Assembly (NCBI GenBank): GCA_040235405.1 | Contig: JBECKT010000109.1 | Span: forward strand, 1 to 43,382 | DNA from: PGZG01 sp040235405 | GTDB lineage: Bacteria > Pseudomonadota > Gammaproteobacteria > Pseudomonadales > Alcanivoracaceae | DNA length: 43,382 nucleotides | Reading direction: 5' to 3' | Shown here: in pieces, positions 25,302 to 34,571 of the stretch | Position numbering within the stretch: the first letter of the stretch is position 1 | Layout: each line of letters begins with the position of its first letter | Program-made: the position numbers and the translations under genes | The notes under the pieces: generated by a model | Told to the model about the DNA's origin: nothing | Seen by the model: the letters and a program-made list of their open reading frames with translations, nothing else | Database searches by the model: none

Positions 25302-25679
25302 CTATTGCCGCTTGATGGCCAGCAAGCGGTCGGGCAGGGACAGAGCTTCAAAAGGCTTGGCGATCACATCCGCTGCGCCAAGCTGGAACAGTTCCTGCAA
25401 TTCGGCGGGTTGAACCTTGGCGGTCAGAAAGATCACCGGGATATCGGCCAGGCTATGCATCGCCCGCAACTCGCGCCAGGTTGCTCGGCCATCCATACCC
25501 GGCATCATCACATCCAGCAGCACCATGTCCGGCGGCGCTTGTTCTGCAGCAATCAGCGCTTCCTGCCCGGAGTGGCAGACAGTCAGATGGAATCTATCGT
25601 CGCCTTCAAAGGCCAGCTCGACGATGCTGCTGATGTCGTCGTCGTCATCGACATACAGCAGTTTGACTGAATCAGGCAT
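25302..25679 (-). CDS. single-domain response regulator (CheY-like)
   Basis: This is a 125-residue receiver with no output domain. Seen are the acidic pocket (VDDDDD, residues 10-15), phospho-Asp56 in VLLDVMMPGMDG, a Thr in IFLTAK and the Lys of AKPFEAL. The ATG at 25679 (MPDSVKLL) overlaps the end of the kinase gene by eight bases. The frame also opens upstream, but without homology. It is the last gene of a three-gene phosphorelay cluster. With no output domain of its own, it probably acts through protein contact or as a phosphate shuttle to the Hpt domain encoded two genes upstream. Confidence 0.92.
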   Translation of the reverse strand: MPDSVKLLYVDDDDDISSIVELAFEGDDRFHLTVCHSGQEALIAAEQAPPDMVLLDVMMPGMDGRATWRELRAMHSLADIPVIFLTAKVQPAELQELFQLGAADVIAKPFEALSLPDRLLAIKRQ

Positions 25680-27234
25680 GCGTATTTTCCTCCGTCGGGG
25701 CACTGACAGGCAGGGAAAACTGGAAGACCGTGCCACCTCCCTCGGCGGGACGGAATCCGATCGTGCCGTAATGCCGTTCTATGATTGACCGGGCAATGCT
25801 CAGACCCAGTCCGGTGCCGCCGCGTTTACGGGAATCCGAGCTGTCCGCTTGGGCAAAGCGCTGGAAAACCCTGTCCCGGAAAGAGTCGGGAATGCCGGGG
25901 CCGTGGTCGCGGATACTGACGGTCACCTTGCCGACAGCGGAGCTGATTGAGATTTCCACGGTGCCACCAACGGGCGAGTACTTGATGGCATTCGACAACA
26001 GATTGGCGTAGACCTGAAACAGCCGGTGCTCATCACCGTGAACCCAGGCAAGAATCGGCGCATCTTTCAGGACAAGTCTGACCTGATACTTCTGGGCATA
26101 GCTTTCGTTGGCGGAGATTGCCTGTTCAGTGAGGGTGACGATATCCAGCTCCTCCATGTCCAGCGGCGAGGAGGACGCCTCCAGTTTTTCCAGGTTCAGA
26201 ATGTCGTTGATTAGCAGCGTCAGCCTTTCGCTGTTGCGCTTTGCGGTTTGCAGCATCATGGCGGCCTTGTCCGGCAACTGATTGTGAAAGCGATCCAGCA
26301 CCAGATCCAGGGCGCCTCGTATGGAGGTCAGCGGTGTGCGCAATTCGTGGCTGACAGTCGATACAAACTCTGCCTTCATGCGTTCAACTTTGAGGCGATC
26401 AGTGACATCCTGAATGACCATTACCTGCATCGAGTGCTCATTAACCGTGCTGCGCTGAATGGATACCTCGACATCAAGCTCGGCGCCATTTTCTGCCAGC
26501 ACACGTGTGTGTTGGCGCTCGGCGCGAGTTCTGCTCTGCCACTGGAGCTTGTCAATTTCCGGTAGCAGGAATGTCACCTGTTTGCCGATGAGTTGACTTG
26601 TTTCGAGGCCGAACAGATGAGTTGCGGCTGGATTGGCAGCCTGAATTATATTGGTGTCGGCCACCAGTATAATCGCCTCACTGACACCATTAAGCACGGC
26701 GCGAAGCTGTTGTTCCTGATCTCGAATGGTTTTCAGATAAGACAGTGTTGATTGGCTTTCCAGTTCTCCAACAATACAGCGACCAAGATCTTCAAGAATC
26801 GAAACCTGTCGCGCCTCAAGGTGGCGTGGCCGACGATCCATGATGCACAGGGTGCCAACAGTGAAGCCGCTGCTCAGGGTAATGGGCATGCCGGCATAGA
26901 AACGTATGTAAGGATCGCCAATGACATAGGGGTTATCAATGAAACGCGGGTCGCGAAGGGCGTCCGGCACAATAAACAGATCGCCATTCAGTATTGCGTG
27001 AGCACAGAACGACAGGTCTCTCGGCGTTTCCGAAATATCGAGTCCCTGACGAGACTTGAACCATTGGCGGTTTTCATCAATCAGGCTAACCAGTGCAATG
27101 GGTACATTCAGACAGCTGCGGGCAAGCCGTGTGATCCGGTCGATGCGTTCTTCCGGAGACGTATCAAGGACGCCAAGGGCATGGAGGGCAGCGAGACGAT
27201 CAGCTTCATTGGCGGGTTTGACAGGCTTCAACAT
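25672..27234 (-). CDS. GAF-PAS sensor histidine kinase
   Basis: This is a soluble 520-residue kinase without evident membrane segments. The N-terminal GAF domain (about 20-165) resembles those of cytoplasmic sensors (RLARSCLNVPIALVSLIDENRQWFKS, later FCAHAI and FYAGMPI). A PAS domain (about 175-280) with AVLNGVSEAIILVADTN follows. HisKA carries phospho-His296 in VSHELRTPLTSIRG, and the HATPase domain has NLLSNAIKYS, DHGPGIPD and GGTGLGLSIA boxes. It lies between the Hpt-REC-REC-GGDEF-EAL gene (eight bases upstream) and the single receiver (overlapping), so all three are co-transcribed and probably form one relay. The signal is unknown. Confidence 0.93.
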   Translation of the reverse strand: MLKPVKPANEADRLAALHALGVLDTSPEERIDRITRLARSCLNVPIALVSLIDENRQWFKSRQGLDISETPRDLSFCAHAILNGDLFIVPDALRDPRFIDNPYVIGDPYIRFYAGMPITLSSGFTVGTLCIMDRRPRHLEARQVSILEDLGRCIVGELESQSTLSYLKTIRDQEQQLRAVLNGVSEAIILVADTNIIQAANPAATHLFGLETSQLIGKQVTFLLPEIDKLQWQSRTRAERQHTRVLAENGAELDVEVSIQRSTVNEHSMQVMVIQDVTDRLKVERMKAEFVSTVSHELRTPLTSIRGALDLVLDRFHNQLPDKAAMMLQTAKRNSERLTLLINDILNLEKLEASSSPLDMEELDIVTLTEQAISANESYAQKYQVRLVLKDAPILAWVHGDEHRLFQVYANLLSNAIKYSPVGGTVEISISSAVGKVTVSIRDHGPGIPDSFRDRVFQRFAQADSSDSRKRGGTGLGLSIARSIIERHYGTIGFRPAEGGGTVFQFSLPVSAPTEENTHA

Positions 27235-27242
27235 GGGCTTGC

Positions 27243-29645
27243 TCAGGCATTGGGGTTGTATTGCATGACATCTGCAGGGCGCTGGATAAAATAGCCCTGA
27301 AAATAGCGGATACCCTTGTCCCAGAAGGCAGTCATCACTGACATGTCCTCCACGCCGGCAGCAATCAGGGCAATATTGCCGTTGAAATGCTGACGAATAT
27401 CCTCCAGCAGCGGCGTAATCAGCTCTGCGCCCTCCTGTGACTTGCCGTACCGTAATGCCAGCTTGATGAAATCCACACTGCCAGCATCCCGAATGACGTG
27501 ATGGCTGAAGTCGGTGTCACCAACATCGGTTAGCATGACGCCGCATTTCAGGCCTGCCAGTTTCTCGAAGACACCCCGGGCTCGCTCCGGTTCCCGTACC
27601 AGGTGCGATTCAGGTACCGCAAAAACAACCCTGCGAGACCCGCGAATGCGAGAGCTGGACAGTGCATTGCTGATCATGGGCACCAGCTTTTCCATCTGTG
27701 CCACTGAGGAAAAGAGCCGGATAACTACCGCATACTTTTCCGCTTCCTTGCCTCCCAGTGCGATAAGCTGCAGTAGCGCCTGATCAAGAAGCCAGCGATC
27801 CAGGCTATAGGCGCCGCCATCAAGATTGGCGGCAACCAGCGCGGCAAAATTCTGCGGCGTGAAACTATGGCCGTCCTTGCCTTCGAGGCGAACAAAAGTT
27901 TCGAACAGGGTTTCCCCGGTTTCCAGGTTGATGATTGGCTGGAACATCAGCTTGAAGCGCTTGTTGCGTATCAACGTCACCGCTTCCTGATGGTCGCCAA
28001 CGGAAGCGCCTGAGGTGGCAGTGGCGGGCTGGACTTTTGCCCGGTTGCCGCCTTGCTTTATCGCTTCTGCACAGGCTTGTTCGGCACGCCGCAGAGTGTC
28101 CCCAAGGTGTGCGCCGGGAGAAAAAGGCGTGCTGCCGATGCTGAATGTTAGCGCGCCATCAGAAAGCAACCACTTTTTGGCCGCGAGCATGGCAAGCAAT
28201 GATTCGGCAAAATGATCATTTTCGGTGTTCGCCAGCACCATGAACGAAAGAGATCCGATAACACAGCCATGACCGGCTATCTCGGGCCGTTGACACAGGA
28301 ACTGCTCGATATCCCGGGTTTGCCGCGCCACCTGCTGTCGCCCTTCTTTCGCCAGAAGGTAGTCGTGCTGGTCGACGGCAATATGAAGTAGCTGATAGCT
28401 TTTTTTGCCTTGTGACTGTGATATCAGTTTCTCCAGTTCAGCAAGAAAGGCGCCCTCATGAAGTAACAGGCTATTGGCCGGTCGTTGGCTGATCTTGCGG
28501 ATATGGCTACTGAGCTGAGCGCTCCGGGCCAGCTGGCGTTTTGCGGCAAGCAGCAGCGATTCCGCCTCCACCGGTTTTTTCAGCCAGTCATTGACCAATA
28601 GTTGCGGTTGCCGCCGCACAGACTCCGCTGCATGCGCAGAGGCAAAAATTATTGGCAGGGTCATAAATTGCGGATCCTGACGCAGCATCGCGGCCAGGTC
28701 AGCGCCGCTACAGCCTGGCATGCTGTGGTCGAGAATGATCAGGTCGGGGCGGAAGTGCTCCAGTCGATGCAGTATCTTTAACGGCTGCTCCAATGTTTCG
28801 ACCTGATAGCCGGCACTGCCAAGCACCTCGCCATAGAAGGCGAGCATCTCCTGATCATCATCAATGCAAAGTATTCTTTCCCGCTCCGGTGCGGATTGCT
28901 GGAGCGTTCGCGTAAGCATGCCTTCGAGCTCATCAAGCGCAATTGGCTTGCTGATGAAGCCGCTGGCGCCTGCGCGCAGGGCGCGCATGCGTGCAACCAG
29001 ATCAGTCCGGGTAGACATGATGATGATCGGGCAATGGGCCGGTATCTTTTCCCTCACCTGCTCCAGCCAGGTGAGGCCATCACTTTCATAGCCGGAGAAA
29101 TGGATGTCGAGCAGGATTATTTCTGGCTCGTTCGAGTCGCGGGGTTGGTATTCTGCCGGGCTGGAAAAATGTCGGGTTTGATATCCAGCGTGGAGTAGCC
29201 ACTCGCTGAGCAGCGCGGCCTGATCAGCATCGTCCTCAATAAGCGTCAGGGTGGCAGTCTTGCGACTGTTCGATGGCGTGACCGGTAGCACTGGCGTCTT
29301 GCCCTGGTGCGTTGCAATGGCGTATCGAATGGCCCCACCAAGAGAATCCAGTGCCGCTGCGATCAGCTGCTGCTGATCCGGGCCGGCGCCCTGCGGCTGA
29401 CGCGAGGCCAGTAGCGCGGATTCCAGCTCTGCAGCACGGGTGCTGATATCAGGAAACTGGAATGTTTTACCGCTACCGGCAAGTTTGTGAGCTTCCTGCA
29501 GCATGATATCAATGTGCCTGTCATTCCACTCGACGTGTTTGAGGCGCTCCCAGGCTTGACTGATGGCAAGAAGTCGCTGGGGCAGGCCCTTTATATACCT
29601 GCTGATCAGCTCGCTGAGCTTCTGTTCTTGAACTGCATTTGCCAT
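27243..29645 (-). CDS. Hpt-REC-REC-GGDEF-EAL protein with degenerate c-di-GMP domains
   Basis: The domains of the 800 residues in order are: Hpt (about 1-110, phospho-His53 in EAHKLAGSG), receiver 1 (132-245, Asp180 in IILLDIHFSG), receiver 2 (256-370, Asp306 in LIILDHSMPG), a GGDEF-like region (about 415-535) and an EAL-like region (about 555-795). GGDEF is replaced by GSLSF. EAL reads ETF (582-584), the DDFGTG motif reads DVGDTD, and AEGVE reads AAGVE, while QGY is kept. The cyclase is surely inactive and the phosphodiesterase probably so. The protein may bind c-di-GMP or act as a scaffold. With the adjacent kinase and receiver it supplies all elements of a phosphorelay. Confidence 0.88.
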   Translation of the reverse strand: MANAVQEQKLSELISRYIKGLPQRLLAISQAWERLKHVEWNDRHIDIMLQEAHKLAGSGKTFQFPDISTRAAELESALLASRQPQGAGPDQQQLIAAALDSLGGAIRYAIATHQGKTPVLPVTPSNSRKTATLTLIEDDADQAALLSEWLLHAGYQTRHFSSPAEYQPRDSNEPEIILLDIHFSGYESDGLTWLEQVREKIPAHCPIIIMSTRTDLVARMRALRAGASGFISKPIALDELEGMLTRTLQQSAPERERILCIDDDQEMLAFYGEVLGSAGYQVETLEQPLKILHRLEHFRPDLIILDHSMPGCSGADLAAMLRQDPQFMTLPIIFASAHAAESVRRQPQLLVNDWLKKPVEAESLLLAAKRQLARSAQLSSHIRKISQRPANSLLLHEGAFLAELEKLISQSQGKKSYQLLHIAVDQHDYLLAKEGRQQVARQTRDIEQFLCQRPEIAGHGCVIGSLSFMVLANTENDHFAESLLAMLAAKKWLLSDGALTFSIGSTPFSPGAHLGDTLRRAEQACAEAIKQGGNRAKVQPATATSGASVGDHQEAVTLIRNKRFKLMFQPIINLETGETLFETFVRLEGKDGHSFTPQNFAALVAANLDGGAYSLDRWLLDQALLQLIALGGKEAEKYAVVIRLFSSVAQMEKLVPMISNALSSSRIRGSRRVVFAVPESHLVREPERARGVFEKLAGLKCGVMLTDVGDTDFSHHVIRDAGSVDFIKLALRYGKSQEGAELITPLLEDIRQHFNGNIALIAAGVEDMSVMTAFWDKGIRYFQGYFIQRPADVMQYNPNA

Positions 29646-29730
29646 GGGGAACTACCGGCTTGCCACTGACATCCTCTTTTATATCGAATCATTGGCAAGA
29701 CAGCTACCGGATGGTCGTGATTCTCAACAA

Positions 29731-30720
29731 TCAGTAAATCAGACCAGGTTCCTGCAATGCCGACATCTGCATGCGCAGATCAAGAATAAATTCGCCCCAG
29801 TAACGCGGACTGTTAAACCACGGAAAAGCACGCGGGAAGGCCGGGTCGTCCCGGCGCTGGCCGATCCAGGCCGAGAATTGCAGCATCCTCAGGGTGCGTA
29901 GCGGTTCGATCAGGCGCAGCTCGGCCGTATCAAAGTCGCGAAACTCGTTATAGCCATCAAGGATGGCGCCGAGCTGCTGTTGCTGCTGTTCGCGTTCGCC
30001 GGACAGCAACATCCACAGATCCTGGGTGGCTGGTGCCATGCGGGCATCATCCAGATCAATAAAGTGTGGGGCATCATCGCGCCAGAGCACGTTGCCGGGA
30101 TGGCAGTCGCCATGGCTGCGCAGCATGTGGATGCTGCGGCCGCTGGCGAAGCGGTCCTCCACCATGGAGAGCAGGTCACGGGTAATACTTTGCCAGGCCG
30201 GCAGCAGATCTTTCGGGACAAAATTTTCACTCAGAAAAGCAACGGATTGGTGTCCGAAGCTGTCGATGGTGAGCGATGGACGCGCGCTGAATGCGCGTAC
30301 TGCGCCGACATTGTGAAAGCGGGCCAGCCATCGGCCCATGGATTCCAGGCAGTTGTCATCATCAAGTGGCGGGGCATGGCCGCCACGGCGTGGAAACAGA
30401 CTGAAGCGGAAATCACCATATCGAAAAAGCGTTCGGCCCTCTGCATCCTGCAGTGGCGGGACCACGGGCAGTTCCTGATCAAGAAGTTCGGCGGTAAAAG
30501 AGTGCTCCTCGAGGATCTGGGTATCAGTCCAGCGCGCCGGCCGATAAAACTTGGCGATGATCGGCGCGTCATCTTCAATGCCGATCTGGTAAACACGATT
30601 TTCGTAGCTGTTCAGGGCGAGAAAATGGCCGCTGGTTTGCCAGCCTTGTTGCTCGACAGCATCAAGAATGACATCCGGGGTCAGTGCATCAAACGGGTGG
30701 CTGGACGGCAAGGTAGTCAT
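29731..30720 (-). CDS. srkA: stress response Ser/Thr kinase SrkA (YihE)
   Basis: SrkA (formerly RdoA/YihE) is a small eukaryotic-like kinase linked to envelope and oxidative stress survival in E. coli. The 329 residues fit the family length. Motifs seen are NSYENRVYQIGIED near residue 38, the ATP-binding KFYRPARWT, EHSFTAELL, the catalytic HGDCHPGNVLW (residues about 200-210) and the metal-binding FIDLDDARM. The start ATG overlaps the stop of the Rieske gene (ATGA). The gap 29646-29730 to the downstream EAL gene shows no terminator. Confidence 0.94.
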   Translation of the reverse strand: MTTLPSSHPFDALTPDVILDAVEQQGWQTSGHFLALNSYENRVYQIGIEDDAPIIAKFYRPARWTDTQILEEHSFTAELLDQELPVVPPLQDAEGRTLFRYGDFRFSLFPRRGGHAPPLDDDNCLESMGRWLARFHNVGAVRAFSARPSLTIDSFGHQSVAFLSENFVPKDLLPAWQSITRDLLSMVEDRFASGRSIHMLRSHGDCHPGNVLWRDDAPHFIDLDDARMAPATQDLWMLLSGEREQQQQQLGAILDGYNEFRDFDTAELRLIEPLRTLRMLQFSAWIGQRRDDPAFPRAFPWFNSPRYWGEFILDLRMQMSALQEPGLIY

Positions 30721-31049
30721 GCCGGTTGCGGCAGCTCATCAACCCACAACTCGTTACCACGCACGCTGTGTTTTACTGCCACCAGTTTATCGCCGCTGCA
30801 TGGGCCGGACAGGCAGTGGCCGGAATCGATTTCGAACAGGGCGCCATGGTTGGCGCACTGAATGAACTGGTTGTCGGAATCAAGAAACACATCCGGCTGG
30901 AAGTTCAGCTCGATGCCGAGGTGCGGGCACCAGTTCAGCCAGGCATGGATCTGGCCGTCGCGGCGCACCACGACAATCGATTGACCGTCCGCGCTGAATT
31001 CCCGGGCGCCGTCATCCGGCAGTTCATCAATACGGCAAAGCATGTGCAT
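30717..31049 (-). CDS. small Rieske [2Fe-2S] protein
   Basis: This 110-residue protein has a complete Rieske site: Cys41-Pro-His43 and Cys65-x-x-His68 (WCPHLGI...QCANHGALFEIDSGHCLSGPC). It therefore binds a [2Fe-2S] cluster with two Cys and two His ligands. Such proteins act as ferredoxin-type electron carriers or as small subunits of oxygenases or nitrite reductases. No oxygenase gene is nearby, so the partner is unknown. ATG codons at 31049 and 31043 are both possible; AGGA lies upstream of the first. It overlaps srkA by four bases and follows the PfkB gene by 45 bases. Confidence 0.9.
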   Translation of the reverse strand: MHMLCRIDELPDDGAREFSADGQSIVVVRRDGQIHAWLNWCPHLGIELNFQPDVFLDSDNQFIQCANHGALFEIDSGHCLSGPCSGDKLVAVKHSVRGNELWVDELPQPA

Positions 31050-31094
31050 GATCAGGTCCTGTTGCTGCCCGATGATCGAGGCAAATGGTTTAAC

Positions 31095-32099
31095 TCAGTG
31101 GCCGAGAATGTCGCGGCGAATGGCCAGGTGTTCCGCCGCCGGCAGGCGCGGGCCGAAGTCGCTGACCACCCGCGCCGCTGCCGCGCTGGCCAAGCGGCCG
31201 GCGGTGGCAAAGTCGTGGTTCTGGCTCAGTGCGTACAAAAACGCCCCGGCAAACATGTCACCGGCACCGTTGGTGTCTACAGCCTTTACCGGGAACGGCT
31301 CGATATCAATGATGTTCTCGCCATCCCACAGACGCGCACCGCGGGCGCCGCGGGTAATGACCAGTGCATTGGCATGCGCTTTCAGTGAATCGATGGCGGC
31401 ATCGATATTGTCGGTGCCGGAAAAGCCGAAGGCTTCGGCCTCGTTGCAGAACAGAATGTCGACACCGTCACCGATCATCTCGCGCAAGCCGTCGGCAAAG
31501 AACTGCACCATGGCCGGATCAGAGAAAGTCAGGGCCGTACGGACACCGGCCCGTTTCGCGGTTTCACGCAGACGGATGGCGGCGGCGCGGGCGCTGGGTG
31601 AGGTGACCAGATAGCCTTCGATATAGGCAAACCGGGAGGCCGCCACCGCCTCTTCAATTACGGCTTCTTCGCCGACCGTCTCGGAAATGCCAAGAAAGGT
31701 GTTCATGGTGCGCTCGGCATCCGGGGTGATCATGACCAGGCACTTGCCGCTGACGCCGTTGCTTTTACTGCCGGCCATATTGGTGTCGACGCCAGCAGCG
31801 CGCAGGTCGTCGACGAAAAAATGACCGGTGTCGTCATCGGCAACCCGGCAGGCATAGTAAGTGCGGGCACCAAAGTACTGCGCAGCCACTGCAGTATTGC
31901 AGGCCGAGCCGCCGCTGGCACGACGATGCACCCGGCCGTCGCTGTTCAACGCGGCAACCAGCTCGTGCTGTCGGGCTTCATCCACCAGCGTCATCATGCC
32001 CTTGCCGATGCCCATGCGCGCAAGGAAGGCATCGCTGACCTCGACTTCGGTGTCGACGAGGGCATTGCCAATGGCGTAGATGTCGTAGCGCTGGGTCAT
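31095..32099 (-). CDS. PfkB-family kinase, adenosine kinase-like
   Basis: This is a ribokinase-fold kinase of 334 residues. The N-terminal substrate motif ASGGSACNTAVAAQYFGA (about 62-79) and the C-terminal anion-hole motif DTNGAGDMFAGAFLYAL with the catalytic Asp are intact. The N-terminal YAIGNALVDTEV and overall layout resemble the adenosine kinase / sugar kinase group widespread in Proteobacteria. The true substrate (adenosine, ribose, inosine-guanosine) cannot be settled here. It is first in a run with the Rieske gene and srkA and is divergent from mrcB. The intergenic 32100-32240 contains TATATA near 32225 on the plus strand. Confidence 0.88.
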   Translation of the reverse strand: MTQRYDIYAIGNALVDTEVEVSDAFLARMGIGKGMMTLVDEARQHELVAALNSDGRVHRRASGGSACNTAVAAQYFGARTYYACRVADDDTGHFFVDDLRAAGVDTNMAGSKSNGVSGKCLVMITPDAERTMNTFLGISETVGEEAVIEEAVAASRFAYIEGYLVTSPSARAAAIRLRETAKRAGVRTALTFSDPAMVQFFADGLREMIGDGVDILFCNEAEAFGFSGTDNIDAAIDSLKAHANALVITRGARGARLWDGENIIDIEPFPVKAVDTNGAGDMFAGAFLYALSQNHDFATAGRLASAAAARVVSDFGPRLPAAEHLAIRRDILGH

Positions 32100-32240
32100 G
32101 AGTCAGGGTTCCTGAAAGCAAAGATCGAACATTATGGTGATGGCAGGGGCTATTGCCAAACGTGAAGGCGGGTCGATATCCCCAGCCGGCCTTTGTTGTG
32201 TCGCGGTCGGCGGGCCGCCGCTGCTATATACTGCCGGCCC

Positions 32241-34571
32241 ATGAGTGCATCGAGAAAATCTCCGGTTAAGAAGAAATCCCCGAGCCGAAAGGCACCGGCA
32301 GGGTCCGCAGCGGTTGGCAGCATGCGCTGGCGGCGGCTGTTCTGGCAGTTATTGCTGGTCGGGATGGTCATCGGCCTGCTCGGCCTGGCCTGGCTGGATG
32401 CCCGCATCCGCCAGCGCTTCGACAATCATCAGTGGCAGCTGCCGGCGCGGGTCTATGCCCGGCCGGTGGAGCTGTACAGCGGCCGCGCGATGACCGGGCA
32501 GAACCTTGAGCAACTGTTATCGCTACTGCGCTACCGGCCTGACAGCGCGGCCCGCGAGCCGGGCAGCTATGCCCGTTTTGATGGTGGTGTGCTGCTGCAT
32601 ACCCGCGGCTTCCGCGACAGCGACGGCGGCGAGCCGGCACAGCTGGTGCGGCTGCGCATTGACGGGCCGCACATTGGCAAATTGACCGACGGCAGTGGTC
32701 GGCCAGTGCCGGTGGCCCGCCTTGAGCCGCTGCAGATCGGCAGCATTCACCCCGGCCACAGCGAGGACCGGGTGCTGGTGAAGCTGGAAGAAGTGCCGCC
32801 GTTACTGGTGCATATGCTGATGGCCACGGAAGACCGTAGCTTTCATGAGCACCACGGCATTTCCATCCGTGGCCTGATGCGTGCCGTGTTTGCCAATCTG
32901 CGTGCCGGCGAGCTGGAGCAGGGCGGTAGCACCCTGACCCAACAGTTGGTGAAAAACTTCTGGTTGACGCGCGAGCGGACCCTGTCGCGCAAGCTGGTCG
33001 AGATTCCCATGGCATTGCTGCTGGAGCTGCACTACAGCAAGGCGCAGATCATGGAGACCTACCTGAACGAGGTGTATCTCGGTCAGGACGGTGGTCGCGC
33101 GATTCATGGCATGGGGCTGGGGGCGCAGTTCTATTTCGGCCGGCCGTTGGCGGAGCTGGAGCCGCACCAGTTCGCCATGCTGATCGGCTTGTTGAAAGGC
33201 CCGAGTTACTACGATCCGCGCCGCCACCCCGAGCGTGCCCGGCAGCGCCGCGATACCGTGTTGCAGGCAGCAGCCAGTCAGGGCCTGCTCGATGAGAAGG
33301 TGCTGAGCCACTTCCGCAACAAGTCGCTGGATGTGGTGCCGAAGGGCGGCTCGGCCCTGTATGCCTTCCCGCATTTTATTGATCTGGTGCGCCGCCAGCT
33401 GGCGCGGGATTACCCGTCGCATATTCTGGCTTCGGAAGGGTTGATCATCCATTCGACACTGGATGTGCTGGCGCAACTGGTGGCGGAGCAGAAGCTCAGT
33501 GATTTTCTGGTTCCGCACAAGGAGCTCAACGGTGCGGTGATTATTACCGCGCCAGATCAGGGCGATGTGCTGGCGCTGGTGGGTGACAAATCACCGCGCA
33601 GCGCCGGGTTCAACCGGGCGCTGGATGCGCAGCGGCCGATCGGCTCACTGGCCAAGCCGGCGGTGGTGCTGGCGGCCCTGCAGCAGCCGGCAAGATTTCA
33701 TCTCGGCACGGTCGTTACCGACGGTCCGTTTGAAGTGCGCATGGAAGACGGTCAGGTCTGGCAGCCGAAAAACTTCGACAACCAATCCCTCGGCGCCATG
33801 TCGATAACGGATGCGCTGGCGCAGTCGCGTAATCAGGCGATTGCCCGTCTCGGTCTGGATGCCGGCCTGGGGGAGGTAATCCGGACCTTCCAGAAGCTCG
33901 GGGTACAGAGTCGGATTCCTCCCTATCCGAGCATTTTTCTGGGCAGCCTGAACCTGAGTCCGTTTGAAACTGCGGTGATGTACCAGACCATCGCCACAGG
34001 CGGTCAGCGTACACCGCTGCGAGCGATCACCGATGTGCTGGATCGACATGGCCAGCCATTGGCTCGTTATCCGGTGCGGCCGGAGCAGGTGATTGATCCG
34101 GAACCCGCTTATCTGCTGCAGTGGGCCCTGCGCCAGGCCATGACTCAGGGCACCGGCCGTTATGCGGTGGCGCAGCTGCCGGAAAAGCTGGTCGTGGCCG
34201 GCAAGACCGGCACCAGTGACGGCCAGCGCGATGCCTGGTTTGCCGGTTTCAGCGGCAGTCATCTGGCGCTGGTCTGGCTTGGTCGTGACGATAATGCTGA
34301 TACAGGTTTTACCGGTAGCAGTGGGCCGCTAAGAATCTGGACCAGCATCATGGCGGCACTGCCGCAACGGTCCATGCGACTGGCCCCCCCGGCCGGTGTC
34401 GAGCTGGTATGGTTGGACCCGGACGGTATCCGTCTCAGTGGCAAAGGTTGTGATGGCGCCCGCGAATACCCGTTGATAATGGCATCGATCCCGCAGCAGA
34501 CCAGTGCCTGTGGCAAGGTTCAGTCGGTACCCGGAGGCATCAGGAAATGGTTCAAAGGCTTGTTCGACTGA
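32241..34571 (+). CDS. mrcB: penicillin-binding protein 1b
   Basis: PBP1b is a bifunctional class A enzyme that polymerises and cross-links peptidoglycan. The 776 residues have a basic cytoplasmic tail, one membrane helix (about 32-50), a UB2H-like segment (RPVELYSGRAM...LEQLLSLLRY), a GT51 domain with the catalytic Glu197 of EDRSFHEHHG and GGSTLTQQLVKN, and a transpeptidase domain with Ser469 of SLAK, SRN and KTGTSDGQRDAWF. The UB2H region in E. coli binds the activator LpoB. ATG at 32241 is chosen because family likeness starts there. It lacks a clear Shine-Dalgarno and lies only 11 bases after TATATA, so a very short leader is possible. The 3' end overlaps the lipoprotein gene. Confidence 0.97.
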   Translation: MSASRKSPVKKKSPSRKAPAGSAAVGSMRWRRLFWQLLLVGMVIGLLGLAWLDARIRQRFDNHQWQLPARVYARPVELYSGRAMTGQNLEQLLSLLRYRPDSAAREPGSYARFDGGVLLHTRGFRDSDGGEPAQLVRLRIDGPHIGKLTDGSGRPVPVARLEPLQIGSIHPGHSEDRVLVKLEEVPPLLVHMLMATEDRSFHEHHGISIRGLMRAVFANLRAGELEQGGSTLTQQLVKNFWLTRERTLSRKLVEIPMALLLELHYSKAQIMETYLNEVYLGQDGGRAIHGMGLGAQFYFGRPLAELEPHQFAMLIGLLKGPSYYDPRRHPERARQRRDTVLQAAASQGLLDEKVLSHFRNKSLDVVPKGGSALYAFPHFIDLVRRQLARDYPSHILASEGLIIHSTLDVLAQLVAEQKLSDFLVPHKELNGAVIITAPDQGDVLALVGDKSPRSAGFNRALDAQRPIGSLAKPAVVLAALQQPARFHLGTVVTDGPFEVRMEDGQVWQPKNFDNQSLGAMSITDALAQSRNQAIARLGLDAGLGEVIRTFQKLGVQSRIPPYPSIFLGSLNLSPFETAVMYQTIATGGQRTPLRAITDVLDRHGQPLARYPVRPEQVIDPEPAYLLQWALRQAMTQGTGRYAVAQLPEKLVVAGKTGTSDGQRDAWFAGFSGSHLALVWLGRDDNADTGFTGSSGPLRIWTSIMAALPQRSMRLAPPAGVELVWLDPDGIRLSGKGCDGAREYPLIMASIPQQTSACGKVQSVPGGIRKWFKGLFD

